DNA of 29,586 nucleotides from Eggerthellaceae bacterium (GTDB taxonomy: Bacteria > Actinomycetota > Coriobacteriia > Coriobacteriales > Eggerthellaceae). The stretch is taken from the NCBI GenBank assembly GCA_900754955.1, contig CAAEEV010000086.1, positions 1-29,586 on the forward strand, given 5' to 3'. The translations under genes and the position numbers were made by a program. This document shows positions 1 through 6,888 of the stretch, piece after piece. Position 1 is the stretch's first letter, and the number at the start of each line of letters is the position of its first letter. The notes below the pieces were generated by a model that searched no databases, was not told the origin of the DNA, and saw nothing but the letters and a program-made list of their open reading frames with translations.

Positions 1-407
1 AGGCGGGGTTCTTCTACGGACATCCGCAGAACCGCATGTGGCGCGTGCTCGCCGCGGTGATGGGGGAGGAGCGCGTCCCGCAGACGGTCGCCGAGCGCAC
101 GGCGTTTCTGCTGCGCAACCGCATCGCCATGTGGGACACCATCGCGCGCTGCACCATCGAGGGCGCCTCCGACGCGAGCATCCGCGATGCCGTGCCGAAC
201 GACCTCGCGCGCATTTTGAACGCGGCGCCCATCGGCGCGGTGTTCACCACGGGTGCGAAGGCGCACGAGCTCTACGTACGCTACCAGCTTCGGCAGACGG
301 GCATCCCCGACGTGCGCCTGCCCTCCACCAGCGCCGCCAACGCCACCTGGACGCTCGCCCGCCTCATCGAGGCATACCAAGCGGTGGCGGAAGCGGTGCG
401 CGTGTAG
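1..407 (+). CDS. Hypoxanthine (deoxyinosine)-DNA glycosylase, 3' part only
   Basis: The reading frame is open from the first base and ends with TAG at 405-407, so the gene starts before the window. The visible part begins AGFFYGHPQNRMWRVL, the GFxYxHPxNRFWxVL signature of the uracil/hypoxanthine-DNA glycosylase superfamily (DNA-deoxyinosine glycosylase branch). The later PSTSAANA segment corresponds to the family's C-terminal LPSTSPAN motif. Family members remove deaminated bases such as hypoxanthine from DNA to start base excision repair. An internal ATG at 36 would cut into the signature and is not the real start. The next gene, the PIN protein, is convergent and ends 16 bp away. The branch assignment within the superfamily is from motif recognition only. 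Confidence 0.85.
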   Translation, partial: AGFFYGHPQNRMWRVLAAVMGEERVPQTVAERTAFLLRNRIAMWDTIARCTIEGASDASIRDAVPNDLARILNAAPIGAVFTTGAKAHELYVRYQLRQTGIPDVRLPSTSAANATWTLARLIEAYQAVAEAVRV

Positions 408-423
408 GGCCGCGACCCCGTCG

Positions 424-867
424 CTACAATGCTACCTCGTCGTAGGAGATGCCCTCGCCCTCGAGCCGCTCGATGACGCCGCGCGGCGTGAGGACGGGCA
501 CGGGCGCGTTGGCGAACCCGAGGGTGTCGCGCGTGACCAGGAAGTCGGCCCGTGCGTTGCGCGCGCAGTGCGCGATAAGGCAGTCCTCCAGGTCGGGCCA
601 GTTCGACGCAAGTGCGTCCGGCAGCTGGTCGGCCAGCGGGGCGGCCACGTTCAGAAACTCGAGGCTTGCGGCCATCATGCTGCGAAGCTCGGTGATGGGG
701 ACGGCCTTTCTCAGGATGTACTCCGCATCGACGAACGACTGCGTGCAAACCCAGAGGTCGACGTCGCCGAAGAAGGCGGCGATGCGCAGCTTCAGGGCGT
801 CGTCGTAGAAGGGCTCGCGCCGCGCGTAGTAGTCGATGAGCACGTTGGTATCAAGAAAGAGCCTCAT
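424..867 (-). CDS. PIN-domain toxin (VapC-like ribonuclease)
   Basis: This 147-aa protein opens with MRLFLDTNVLIDYY, the beta-1 strand and first catalytic Asp (D6) of PIN domains. Other acidic residues fall where the family needs them: D47/E49, D92/D95 in the WPDLEDCLIAHCA helix, and D114 in VTRDTLGF. PIN toxins are Mg-dependent ribonucleases, usually held inactive by a cognate antitoxin. The start ATG lies inside the 3' end of the upstream antitoxin gene (17-bp overlap), with GAGGA just before it, so the two are probably translationally coupled. Its length is typical of single-domain PIN toxins. Targets (tRNA, mRNA) cannot be inferred. It could be a retired module, but all catalytic positions look intact. 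Confidence 0.85.
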   Translation of the reverse strand: MRLFLDTNVLIDYYARREPFYDDALKLRIAAFFGDVDLWVCTQSFVDAEYILRKAVPITELRSMMAASLEFLNVAAPLADQLPDALASNWPDLEDCLIAHCARNARADFLVTRDTLGFANAPVPVLTPRGVIERLEGEGISYDEVAL

Positions 868-1165
868 AGGATGTCCTCAGCTCGTCCTCGAGAATGCGGT
901 CGTCGGTGCGTGCGGCGAAGTAGCTCGGCGGAACAGCGTACGTGGTGCGCTCGACGCTGCTGCGCAGTGCAGCGAGCTGCTCCGCCGACGGCGTGCGCGC
1001 GCCCTTCGGAACGGGCGCGGCAACATGGGGAAGCTGTCCGGTTGCGAATACGAACTCGTACGCCTTGTTGATGAGCTCGGTGGGGCTTGAGCCCATCGCC
1101 CTCAGCCGCGCGTTGACGGGATCGCGCAGCGCGACGGGAACGCGGGCCGATACCATGGGATCCAT
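851..1165 (-). CDS. Antitoxin with ribbon-helix-helix (RelB/DinJ-like) N-terminus
   Basis: A 104-aa protein that is first in a two-gene operon with the PIN toxin. Residues about 3-45 (VSARVPVALRDPVNARLRAMG, then SPTELINKAYEFV) have the strand-helix-helix pattern of RHH DNA-binding antitoxins of the RelB/DinJ type. The C-terminal half is less ordered and probably wraps the toxin. The ATG at 1165 is chosen because AGGAGG stands five bases upstream; a second in-frame ATG at 1156 is possible. A 25-bp perfect dyad just upstream overlaps the presumed -10 and the Shine-Dalgarno, which fits autorepression by the toxin-antitoxin complex. The assignment rests on the fold pattern and gene order, not on a strong sequence signature. 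Confidence 0.75.
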   Translation of the reverse strand: MDPMVSARVPVALRDPVNARLRAMGSSPTELINKAYEFVFATGQLPHVAAPVPKGARTPSAEQLAALRSSVERTTYAVPPSYFAARTDDRILEDELRTSYEALS

Positions 1166-1171
1166 CTGAAC

Positions 1172-1202
1172 CTCCTGTCAGACTGTCTGACAGGAGTATA
1201 GC
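1172..1202 (-). promoter_or_regulatory. Operator/promoter of the toxin-antitoxin operon
   Basis: Bases 1172-1183 (CTCCTGTCAGAC) and 1185-1196 (GTCTGACAGGAG) form a perfect inverted repeat about a single central base. On the minus strand TATACT (1195-1200) overlaps its outer edge as a -10 box, and the other edge contains the AGGAGG used by the antitoxin. A repressor bound here would block both RNA polymerase and, in RNA form, perhaps the ribosome. This is the expected place for antitoxin autoregulation. Confidence 0.7.
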
Positions 1203-1203
1203 A

Positions 1204-1248
1204 CACGCGCGGGGACGCGCCCACCGCCTGGACGCATCCCCGCGCGTG
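1204..1248 (-). terminator. Hairpin downstream of the moeA-like gene
   Basis: A perfect 12-bp inverted repeat (CACGCGCGGGGA at 1204-1215, its complement at 1237-1248) lies immediately after the stop of the minus-strand moeA-like gene and before the antitoxin promoter. It lacks a U-tract, so intrinsic termination is uncertain. Confidence 0.45.
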
Positions 1249-1259
1249 CCCGCTTTGCG

Positions 1260-2618
1260 CTATCGCAGCTCTACGTAGATCACGTCGCCGACTTGCGGAG
1301 TTTCTGCGCCGGGACCCGAAGGCATCATGTAGTAGGCGTTCGCGTGCGCGGTCTGCGGTGTGCCAGGGCGGCCGGGCAGCGGCGTGGCGGCAAGCGTTCC
1401 GTCGGGCGCCGCCTCAAGCGTCAGGAAACGGATCGAGTAGAACACGGCGCCGGGCTCGTTCGCCTCGGGCGGGCGCTGTTCGCCGGGCAGCTTCTGCGCA
1501 TCAACGGGCTTGTGGAACGGGTTCGACGCGAACGGCGCAGCGAGCCGTGCGGGAATGCGCTCGGGTGCGGGATCGAGGCCGAGGAACGCGCGCATGACGG
1601 GGCGCAGGTAGAAGTTGAGCGTGAACGACGCGCCGCCCGCTGGCCCCGAGATGCCCACGACGGGCGTACCGTTCACCAGGGCGTACGAGCTGTGGTGCCC
1701 GGGACCGTGGTTCGTCTGATGGCAGATGACCTCGCCCATTTCCTCGAGAACCTCGCACGACCAGTCGTCCGACCCCTTCGACGACCCCGCGTTCAGCACG
1801 ACGATGTCGGCCACCTCGCAGGCGTGCTCAACGGCGTCCCCGATGGCGTCGTGCTCGTCGGGCACGATGTCGAACGGCACGAACGTCCCGCCCCACTTCT
1901 CCACCTTGCCGCGCACCACGAGGCTGTTCGACTCGAACGTGTGCCCGAATCCGGCGTACTTCTCGGGTGCGTGGTCGGCGAAGGGAAGGTTTGCGGGCAC
2001 GAGCTCGTTGCCCGTGGGGATGAATGCCACGCGCGGGCGGCGCACCACCGTCACGCTGCTGTGCCCCGCGCCCGCGATCGTCGCGGCCACGTCGGGTGTG
2101 ATCATCGCGCCCGCCCGCGCCACCACGGACCCGCGCTTGAGCTGGCTGCCCGCGGCGCGCGTGCCCGCGAACTGCCGCGAGGGGGCGGCATGGATCTGCA
2201 CGTGCTGCTCGTCGTCGGAAACGGTGACGTGTTCGATCACCACGGCGGTGTCGAAGCCCTCCGGCATGGCGACGCCCGTGTTGGCGAACTCCCAGTCGAC
2301 GCCGCGTACCCATGCGGACGTGTCGGGCAGCTCTCCCTCGCTGCAGGCCTCGAATGCGCTCCAATGAACGGCGATGGAGTCCATGCAGCAGGTGAGCACG
2401 TTGGGAACGTCGGTGACGGCGGTCACGTCGCGGGCGAGCACGCGCCCGTAGGCGCTCTCGAGGGCGATACACTCGACGCGTCCGCGCAGGGCCTTGGCGC
2501 GCGCGTCGGCGGCGTCGGGTGCGAACGAGAAGCCGACGCCCGCCGCGGCGCAGCGCTCGAGGATGTGGCGCACCGCCTCGTCGCGGGAGAGTTCGATGTG
2601 ATGAGAGTGATCGCGCAT
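1260..2618 (-). CDS. Divergent MoeA-like molybdopterin molybdotransferase
   Basis: The 452-aa protein has the MoeA order: an N-terminal part with LESAYGRVLARDV (canonical ALGRVLAEDV), a central MoCF-binding domain with PTGNELV near residue 200 and GSSKGSDDW near 274, and a C-terminal beta domain. MoeA inserts molybdate (or tungstate) into adenylylated molybdopterin. Two motifs deviate. The usual DNSAMDGYAV is CCMDSIAVHW, and the PGNP loop is GISGPAGGASF near residue 322. This may be a second, specialised MoeA rather than the housekeeping one. The start at 2618 is preferred over the longer frame from 2666 because AAGGA lies seven bases upstream. A molybdoenzyme operon lies 10 kb away, but no other cofactor genes are beside this one. 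Confidence 0.8.
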   Translation of the reverse strand: MRDHSHHIELSRDEAVRHILERCAAAGVGFSFAPDAADARAKALRGRVECIALESAYGRVLARDVTAVTDVPNVLTCCMDSIAVHWSAFEACSEGELPDTSAWVRGVDWEFANTGVAMPEGFDTAVVIEHVTVSDDEQHVQIHAAPSRQFAGTRAAGSQLKRGSVVARAGAMITPDVAATIAGAGHSSVTVVRRPRVAFIPTGNELVPANLPFADHAPEKYAGFGHTFESNSLVVRGKVEKWGGTFVPFDIVPDEHDAIGDAVEHACEVADIVVLNAGSSKGSDDWSCEVLEEMGEVICHQTNHGPGHHSSYALVNGTPVVGISGPAGGASFTLNFYLRPVMRAFLGLDPAPERIPARLAAPFASNPFHKPVDAQKLPGEQRPPEANEPGAVFYSIRFLTLEAAPDGTLAATPLPGRPGTPQTAHANAYYMMPSGPGAETPQVGDVIYVELR

Positions 2619-2810
2619 GAGAGGATCCTTCCCGAATAAGCTGGTCAGTGTGATGCGGAACCGCATATATTCTCAAATACGGATGATAGCACGTTTTCGA
2701 TTTGAGGGCAGCGCGCCCGCCGCGCGAGGGTAGAATGCTGCAGGATTGCGATAAGCGCACGGCGCACGGGGCCGTGTGGCGTGCGGCGCGGGGGGGCGAA
2801 GGGAGCTGCC

Positions 2811-3644
2811 ATGTTCACGATCGGATGCCATCTTTCGAGCGCGAAGGGGTATCTCAAGATGGCGCAGGACGCTGTCTCCATCGGGGCGAACACCTTTCAG
2901 TTCTTCACGCGCAACCCGCGTGGCGGCAAGGCGAAGGCCATCGACCTCGCCGACGTCGACGCGTTCTCCGCGTTTGCCGCCGAACACGGCATCACGACGT
3001 TTCTCGCGCATGCGCCCTATACGCTCAACCCCGCGGCCGCCAAGCCCGAGACGCGCGAGTTCGCGCTCCAGGTGCTCGCCGACGATCTTGCGCGCATGGA
3101 GCACACGCCAGGGCAGATGTACAACATGCACCCGGGGTGTCACGTGGGACAGGGAGCTGACGTGGCCATCGAGAAGATAGCCGATGCGCTCAATGCGGTG
3201 CTCGCTCCCGGGCAGACTACGACGCTGCTGCTCGAGACGATGGCGGGCAAGGGAACGGAAGTGGGGCGTACGTTTGAGGAGCTGGCGGCTATCATCGCGC
3301 GCGTCGAGCGCGCGGAGCGCGTGGGCGTGTGTCTCGACACCTGCCACGTGTGGGACGGCGGCTACGACATCGTGAACGACCTCGACGGCGTGCTCGAGCA
3401 GTTTGACCGCGTGCTCGGCCTCGAGCGGCTGCGCGCCATTCATCTCAACGATTCGAAGAACCCGCTCGGGGCGCATAAGGATCGCCACGAGGTGATCGGC
3501 GGCGGCCACATCGGGCTTGCGGCGTTTGAGCGCATCGTGAACCATCCCGCGCTGCGCGACCTGCCGTTTTTCCTGGAGACGCCGCATGACGCGCTGCCCG
3601 AATGGGGCGCGGAGATCGCCTCTCTGCGCGAGCTGCGCCGCTGA
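2811..3644 (+). CDS. nfo: Endonuclease IV (AP endonuclease)
   Basis: This 277-aa protein matches the endonuclease IV family (about 280 aa) over its full length. The metal-binding motifs appear in order: [58 protein letters not shown] and FFLETPH. Together they provide the His, Asp and Glu ligands of the trinuclear zinc site. The enzyme cleaves DNA 5' of abasic sites during base excision repair. The ATG at 2811 follows AAGGGA at suitable spacing; an upstream in-frame GTG at 2781 has no ribosome-binding site. It is divergent from the moeA-like gene and lies upstream of a Y-family polymerase, making a repair neighbourhood. Confidence 0.95.
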   Translation: MFTIGCHLSSAKGYLKMAQDAVSIGANTFQFFTRNPRGGKAKAIDLADVDAFSAFAAEHGITTFLAHAPYTLNPAAAKPETREFALQVLADDLARMEHTPGQMYNMHPGCHVGQGADVAIEKIADALNAVLAPGQTTTLLLETMAGKGTEVGRTFEELAAIIARVERAERVGVCLDTCHVWDGGYDIVNDLDGVLEQFDRVLGLERLRAIHLNDSKNPLGAHKDRHEVIGGGHIGLAAFERIVNHPALRDLPFFLETPHDALPEWGAEIASLRELRR

Positions 3645-3703
3645 CGTATCGGAAAACCATCGTTTCTGACCCTTCTGCAGTACAGCGAACCGATTGGAAA
3701 TAC

Positions 3704-3717
3704 AGTACAATTGTTCG
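3704..3717 (+). promoter_or_regulatory. Candidate LexA (SOS) box before the Y-family polymerase
   Basis: AGTACAATTGTTCG matches the Gram-positive SOS consensus CGAAC-N4-GTTCG at eight of ten fixed positions, with a perfect right half. It overlaps TACAAT (3706-3711), a possible -10 box, 40 bp upstream of the polymerase start. Repression by LexA there would be typical. I could not find a convincing -35. Confidence 0.45.
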
Positions 3718-3757
3718 TGTATTGAGAACGTGAAAAAGGTTCGAGAAGGGGGGCGGC

Positions 3758-5089
3758 GTGCGCACGCGGGAGAAAACGTACATCTGCATCGACCTCAAGT
3801 GCTTCTACGCGAGCGTTGAATGCATCGACCGCGGCCTCGACCCTTTCAAGGACAGGCTGGTCGTCGCCGATCCCGAGCGCTCGAACACCACCATCTGCCT
3901 CGCCATCACGCCCGCCATGAAAGCACTCGGCGTGAAGAACCGTTGCCGCGTGTTCGAGATACCGCCGGGCATCACGTACATCATGGCCCGCCCGCGCATG
4001 CGACTGTACATGAAGAAATCGGCCGACATCTACGCGATCTACCTGCGCTATGTGAGCCCCGAAGATGTGCACGTGTACTCGATCGACGAGTGCTTCATCG
4101 ACGCCACCCCTTACCTCGATCTGTATGACATGGGTGCGCGCGACTTCGCGCGTCTGCTCATGGACGCAGTGCGCGCCGAAACGGGCATCTGCGCCACGGC
4201 GGGCGTGGGCACCAATCTGTTCCTCGCGAAGGTGGCGCTCGATATCACGGCGAAACACGCGCTCGACAACATCGGCTTCCTTGACGAAGCGGCGTTCAAA
4301 CGGGAGATATGGTTCCACCGCCCTCTCACTGACATATGGAGCATCGGACCGGGCATCGCACGGCGCCTCGCACGGTACGGTGCGCGCGACTTGGCGGGTG
4401 TGGCGGCGCTCAGCAAAGAGACGCTCTACCGTGAGTTCGGCGTGAATGCGGAATACCTTATCGATCACGCATGGGGGCAGGAGCCCTGCACCATTGCCGA
4501 GATACAGCGCTATAAGCCCGAAGGGCATTCGATGACCAACGGTCAGGTGCTTCCCGGCGATTATACGTTCGAGGAGGCGCGTCTCGTGCTCAAGGAGATG
4601 GTGGACGCGAGTGTGCTCGAGATGGTGGAGCAGGGTGTGGTGACCGAACGCATATCGCTCATGGTGGGTTACGCGCGCAGTGCGGGGTCGTTCGCCGATG
4701 TGGAGTTGTTCGAGGGCGAGCACGGGAAGCGTCCCGTAAGCGGTCATCGTTGGGGGCTGCATACGGGCGGCAACCGCAAGCTCGATCGCCGCACGAACTC
4801 GCGGGCGCTGCTGACGGCGTGCTTTGAAGAGCTCTACGACGAAACCACGCGCCGCGATGTGCCCATCAGGCGCGTCAACATCGGCTTCGGGGATCTGCTT
4901 CCCGAGGAGTACGGCACGCTTACGCTCTTCGACGATGAGGCGGCGTTCGAGCGTGAGCGCAGCCTGCAAGAGGCGCTTGTTGCGGTGCGTGGGAAGTTCG
5001 GGAAGAACGCCATGCTGAAGGGGATGAGCCTGCGCGAGAAGGCCACAGCACGCGAGCGCAACGAGCAGGTGGGCGGTCATCGTGCGTGA
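3758..5089 (+). CDS. Y-family translesion DNA polymerase (UvrX/YqjW type)
   Basis: The 443-aa protein begins with a Y-family palm: ICIDLKCFYASVE with catalytic D12, then VYSIDECFID with D110 and E111. The helix-hairpin-helix region IWSIGPGIARRLARYG follows. The C-terminal segment carries EEYGTLTLF, a plausible beta-clamp-binding motif, and ends in EQVGGHRA, as in Bacillus UvrX/YqjW proteins. These enzymes copy damaged DNA in the SOS response. The GTG start at 3758 has GGGGGG just upstream. A YolD-like gene follows, the usual partner of this polymerase class. A candidate LexA box precedes the gene. It is not the DinB (Pol IV) type, judging by the extended C-terminus. Confidence 0.9.
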   Translation: MRTREKTYICIDLKCFYASVECIDRGLDPFKDRLVVADPERSNTTICLAITPAMKALGVKNRCRVFEIPPGITYIMARPRMRLYMKKSADIYAIYLRYVSPEDVHVYSIDECFIDATPYLDLYDMGARDFARLLMDAVRAETGICATAGVGTNLFLAKVALDITAKHALDNIGFLDEAAFKREIWFHRPLTDIWSIGPGIARRLARYGARDLAGVAALSKETLYREFGVNAEYLIDHAWGQEPCTIAEIQRYKPEGHSMTNGQVLPGDYTFEEARLVLKEMVDASVLEMVEQGVVTERISLMVGYARSAGSFADVELFEGEHGKRPVSGHRWGLHTGGNRKLDRRTNSRALLTACFEELYDETTRRDVPIRRVNIGFGDLLPEEYGTLTLFDDEAAFERERSLQEALVAVRGKFGKNAMLKGMSLREKATARERNEQVGGHRA

Positions 5090-5141
5090 TCGGGGTTGCG
5101 GTACGGGCGCGTCCTCGCGTTCAGGCGCGCTGGATGCAAGT

Positions 5142-5155
5142 CGAACGAATGTTTC
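5142..5155 (+). promoter_or_regulatory. LexA/DinR-type SOS box upstream of the YolD-like gene
   Basis: CGAACGAATGTTTC fits the Bacillus DinR/LexA consensus CGAACRNRYGTTYC at every position. It lies 28 bp before the preferred start of the YolD-like gene. Its right half is shared with the parS palindrome, so part of the match may be coincidental. Confidence 0.5.
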
Positions 5156-5169
5156 ACGTGAAACATTCG
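5146..5169. other. parS: parS chromosome-partitioning site (ParB/Spo0J binding)
   Basis: Bases 5150-5165 read TGTTTCACGTGAAACA, the exact 16-bp bacterial parS consensus. The dyad extends four more bases on each side (CGAA/TTCG) to a perfect 24-bp palindrome. parS sites are loading points for ParB clamps and SMC and cluster near the replication origin in most bacteria. If the downstream gene started at GTG 5082, this DNA would be translated as NVSRETF. With the better start at 5184 the site is intergenic. Confidence 0.9.
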
Positions 5170-5183
5170 GCTCGGAGGACGGG

Positions 5184-5678
5184 ATGAGCGCGCGAAGCGC
5201 TGCGGAATCGAGCGTCCTGGGCGGGGCGGTTGTGCGGACTCCTGGCGTTGCCGAATGCGCGGAGGACATTCTGGGTCGTTGCGGCGGAGCCGAGCGGGCG
5301 TACCGTGCGGCGGTCTTGCGCGACATCGAGCGGCGCATTCGGGCCGACGGCCTGCATTGCGCGCGTCCGCATGCGGATCGCGCGCGTCAGTTCATGCCGT
5401 TTGCGGCGCTCAAGGGGTATCACGAGATGGCGCGCGCCCGCGAGTTTTCGCCCGAGCCGCGGTGCGCGATCGCGGAAGACGAAGCCGCCGAGCTCTCGCG
5501 CACGGTCGCGCGTCTCGCCAAGGGTGATGTGGTGCGCGTCGTTCACTATGAGCGTGACGGGTACGTCACCACCTGCGGTGCGGTATCGGAGGTGGTGACG
5601 TTGCTGCGGCGGTTGCGCATCGTGAAGAAGTGGATAGCCTTCGACGACATCCGGTCGATCGAGGTGATGGAAAGGTAG
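5184..5678 (+). CDS. YolD-like protein, partner of the Y-family polymerase
   Basis: This 164-aa product has FMPFAALKGYHEM, the RPFAALKGY-like signature of YolD proteins, followed by a beta-rich region (KGDVVRVVHYERDGYVTTCG) ending KKWIAFDDIRSIEVMER. YolD genes commonly accompany UvrX-type polymerases in Firmicutes, and structural predictions have likened them to UmuD-like accessory factors. The exact role is unsettled. ATG 5184 is chosen because GGAGG precedes it by five bases. The longer frame from GTG 5082 overlaps the polymerase stop but has no clear ribosome-binding site and would read through parS. A perfect SOS-box match upstream suggests damage induction independent of, or additional to, read-through from the polymerase. 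Confidence 0.75.
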   Translation: MSARSAAESSVLGGAVVRTPGVAECAEDILGRCGGAERAYRAAVLRDIERRIRADGLHCARPHADRARQFMPFAALKGYHEMARAREFSPEPRCAIAEDEAAELSRTVARLAKGDVVRVVHYERDGYVTTCGAVSEVVTLLRRLRIVKKWIAFDDIRSIEVMER

Positions 5679-5970
5679 CGAGGGCGAATGGCGAGGGGGC
5701 GGGGCCGATGCCATACGACGGCCCCGTCGCGCGAATCAGCCCCACTGCGCGATATCGGCCCCGCCCCTTCGCCGGGCAGCCCCTCGTCAGTCAGCCCGCC
5801 TCTCGCCGGGCGTCCCTCGCCGGGCTGCCCCTCCATAGGGCCGCTCCTCGCCGCACCCAGTCGCCGCGCGATATAGTCCTCCGTCAGGGGCCCCGTCGAG
5901 TCGCTGCGTCACGCTTCCTCGCTAGGTCGCCGCTCCCTCGTCAGGCTATCGTGCCTCGCTGGCGCGCCGG
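5679..5970. other. Non-coding, repeat-rich spacer between convergent genes
   Basis: No supportable gene. The stretch is very GC-rich and has degenerate copies of CGCCGGGC and CCCCTCGTC-like words, with inverted similarity between CGCCGGGCAGCCCCTC near 5770 and CGGGCTGCCCCTC near 5821. It separates the YolD-like gene (+) from the VOC-nitroreductase gene (-) and may serve in transcription termination. Confidence 0.4.
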
Positions 5971-6888
5971 CTAGAAGCGCTCGCGGTGCACCTTGGCGCG
6001 CAGCGCGTCGTCGATCGTACGGGGCTCGGGGTGCGCTTCCGGCATGCCGAGTGAGAGAATGGCCTCGATCTCGTATCCCGCGGGCAGGCCGAGCACATCG
6101 GCCACGTAGTCGCGCGTGCTGCGTCCGTCGGACGCGTCGCGCATGCGGCCCTGGATCCAGCAGCTCCCGAGGCCGAGCGCGTCAGCGGCGAGGTGCATGT
6201 TCGCCATCACGATGGAACAGTCCTCGATCCACGTGTCGGCCACAGCGGGGTCGGCGACCACTACCACGGCGGCATCGGCGCCCGCGAGCATCTGCGAGCC
6301 GGCGGCGCGGCACTGGGCGAGCGCATCGAGCGTAGCGCGCTCACGCACGACGACGAGCTCCCAGGGGCGCAGCCCGCGGCCCGATGCCGCCAGCAGTCCC
6401 GCCTCCAGCACGCGTTCGATCTTCTCGTCGGGAATGCGCTCGCCCGTGTACTTCCGCACGCTGCGGCGGCGGTGCAGCGCGGCGAGCACGTCGACGCCCG
6501 TCTGGGCGGTGTTGTCGTCGCGCCCCGCGGGTACGATCTCGAGCCAGCAGCCGTCGGGGTCCTCGATGAAGTAGATGCCCATGCGCTCGTTCACGAAGCA
6601 GATGCAGCCCATCTCCTCGTGCAGGGCGCGTGCGGCGTCGATATCGTCCACGGCGAAGGCGAGATGCGTGTCGCGGCCACCGTTGACGTAGGGTTCGGTG
6701 CGTCCGCGGTTCCAGGTGAGCTCGAGCTGGAATCCCGTCGTGTCATTGGCGATGAACACGTTTTCCCACGACCCGTCATCGGGACCCATGCGCCCCACGA
6801 CGGTCATGCCGAGGGCGCGCTCGTAGAACGCGAGCGATTTCTCGAGGTCGAGCACGTGGATGCAGCGGTGGATGGCTCGTGCGTTCAT
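5971..6888 (-). CDS. Fusion protein: VOC/glyoxalase domain plus nitroreductase domain
   Basis: The 305-aa protein joins two folds. Residues 1-120 resemble glyoxalase I/VOC proteins (IHVLDLEKSLAFYERALGM), with H7, E56, H75 and E117 at the spacing of the GloA metal ligands. Residues about 135-305 are a nitroreductase (FMN) domain: HRRRSVRKYTGERIP, ASGRGLRPWELVVV, an ALGLGSCWIQGR segment and the GYEIEAILSLGMP ending. The natural substrate is unknown. A metal-VOC and a flavin reductase in one chain suggests detoxification or reduction of an electrophile. Its ATG shares one base with the stop of the upstream MFS-CBS gene (TAATG), so translation is probably coupled. Independent genes for these folds are common; the fusion is less so. 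Confidence 0.85.
   Translation of the reverse strand: MNARAIHRCIHVLDLEKSLAFYERALGMTVVGRMGPDDGSWENVFIANDTTGFQLELTWNRGRTEPYVNGGRDTHLAFAVDDIDAARALHEEMGCICFVNERMGIYFIEDPDGCWLEIVPAGRDDNTAQTGVDVLAALHRRRSVRKYTGERIPDEKIERVLEAGLLAASGRGLRPWELVVVRERATLDALAQCRAAGSQMLAGADAAVVVVADPAVADTWIEDCSIVMANMHLAADALGLGSCWIQGRMRDASDGRSTRDYVADVLGLPAGYEIEAILSLGMPEAHPEPRTIDDALRAKVHRERF

Noticed and set aside
5082..5183. N-terminal extension of the YolD-like gene from GTG 5082
   Set aside because: No convincing ribosome-binding site; it would translate parS, and the ATG at 5184 has GGAGG. It cannot be fully excluded because it overlaps the polymerase stop.
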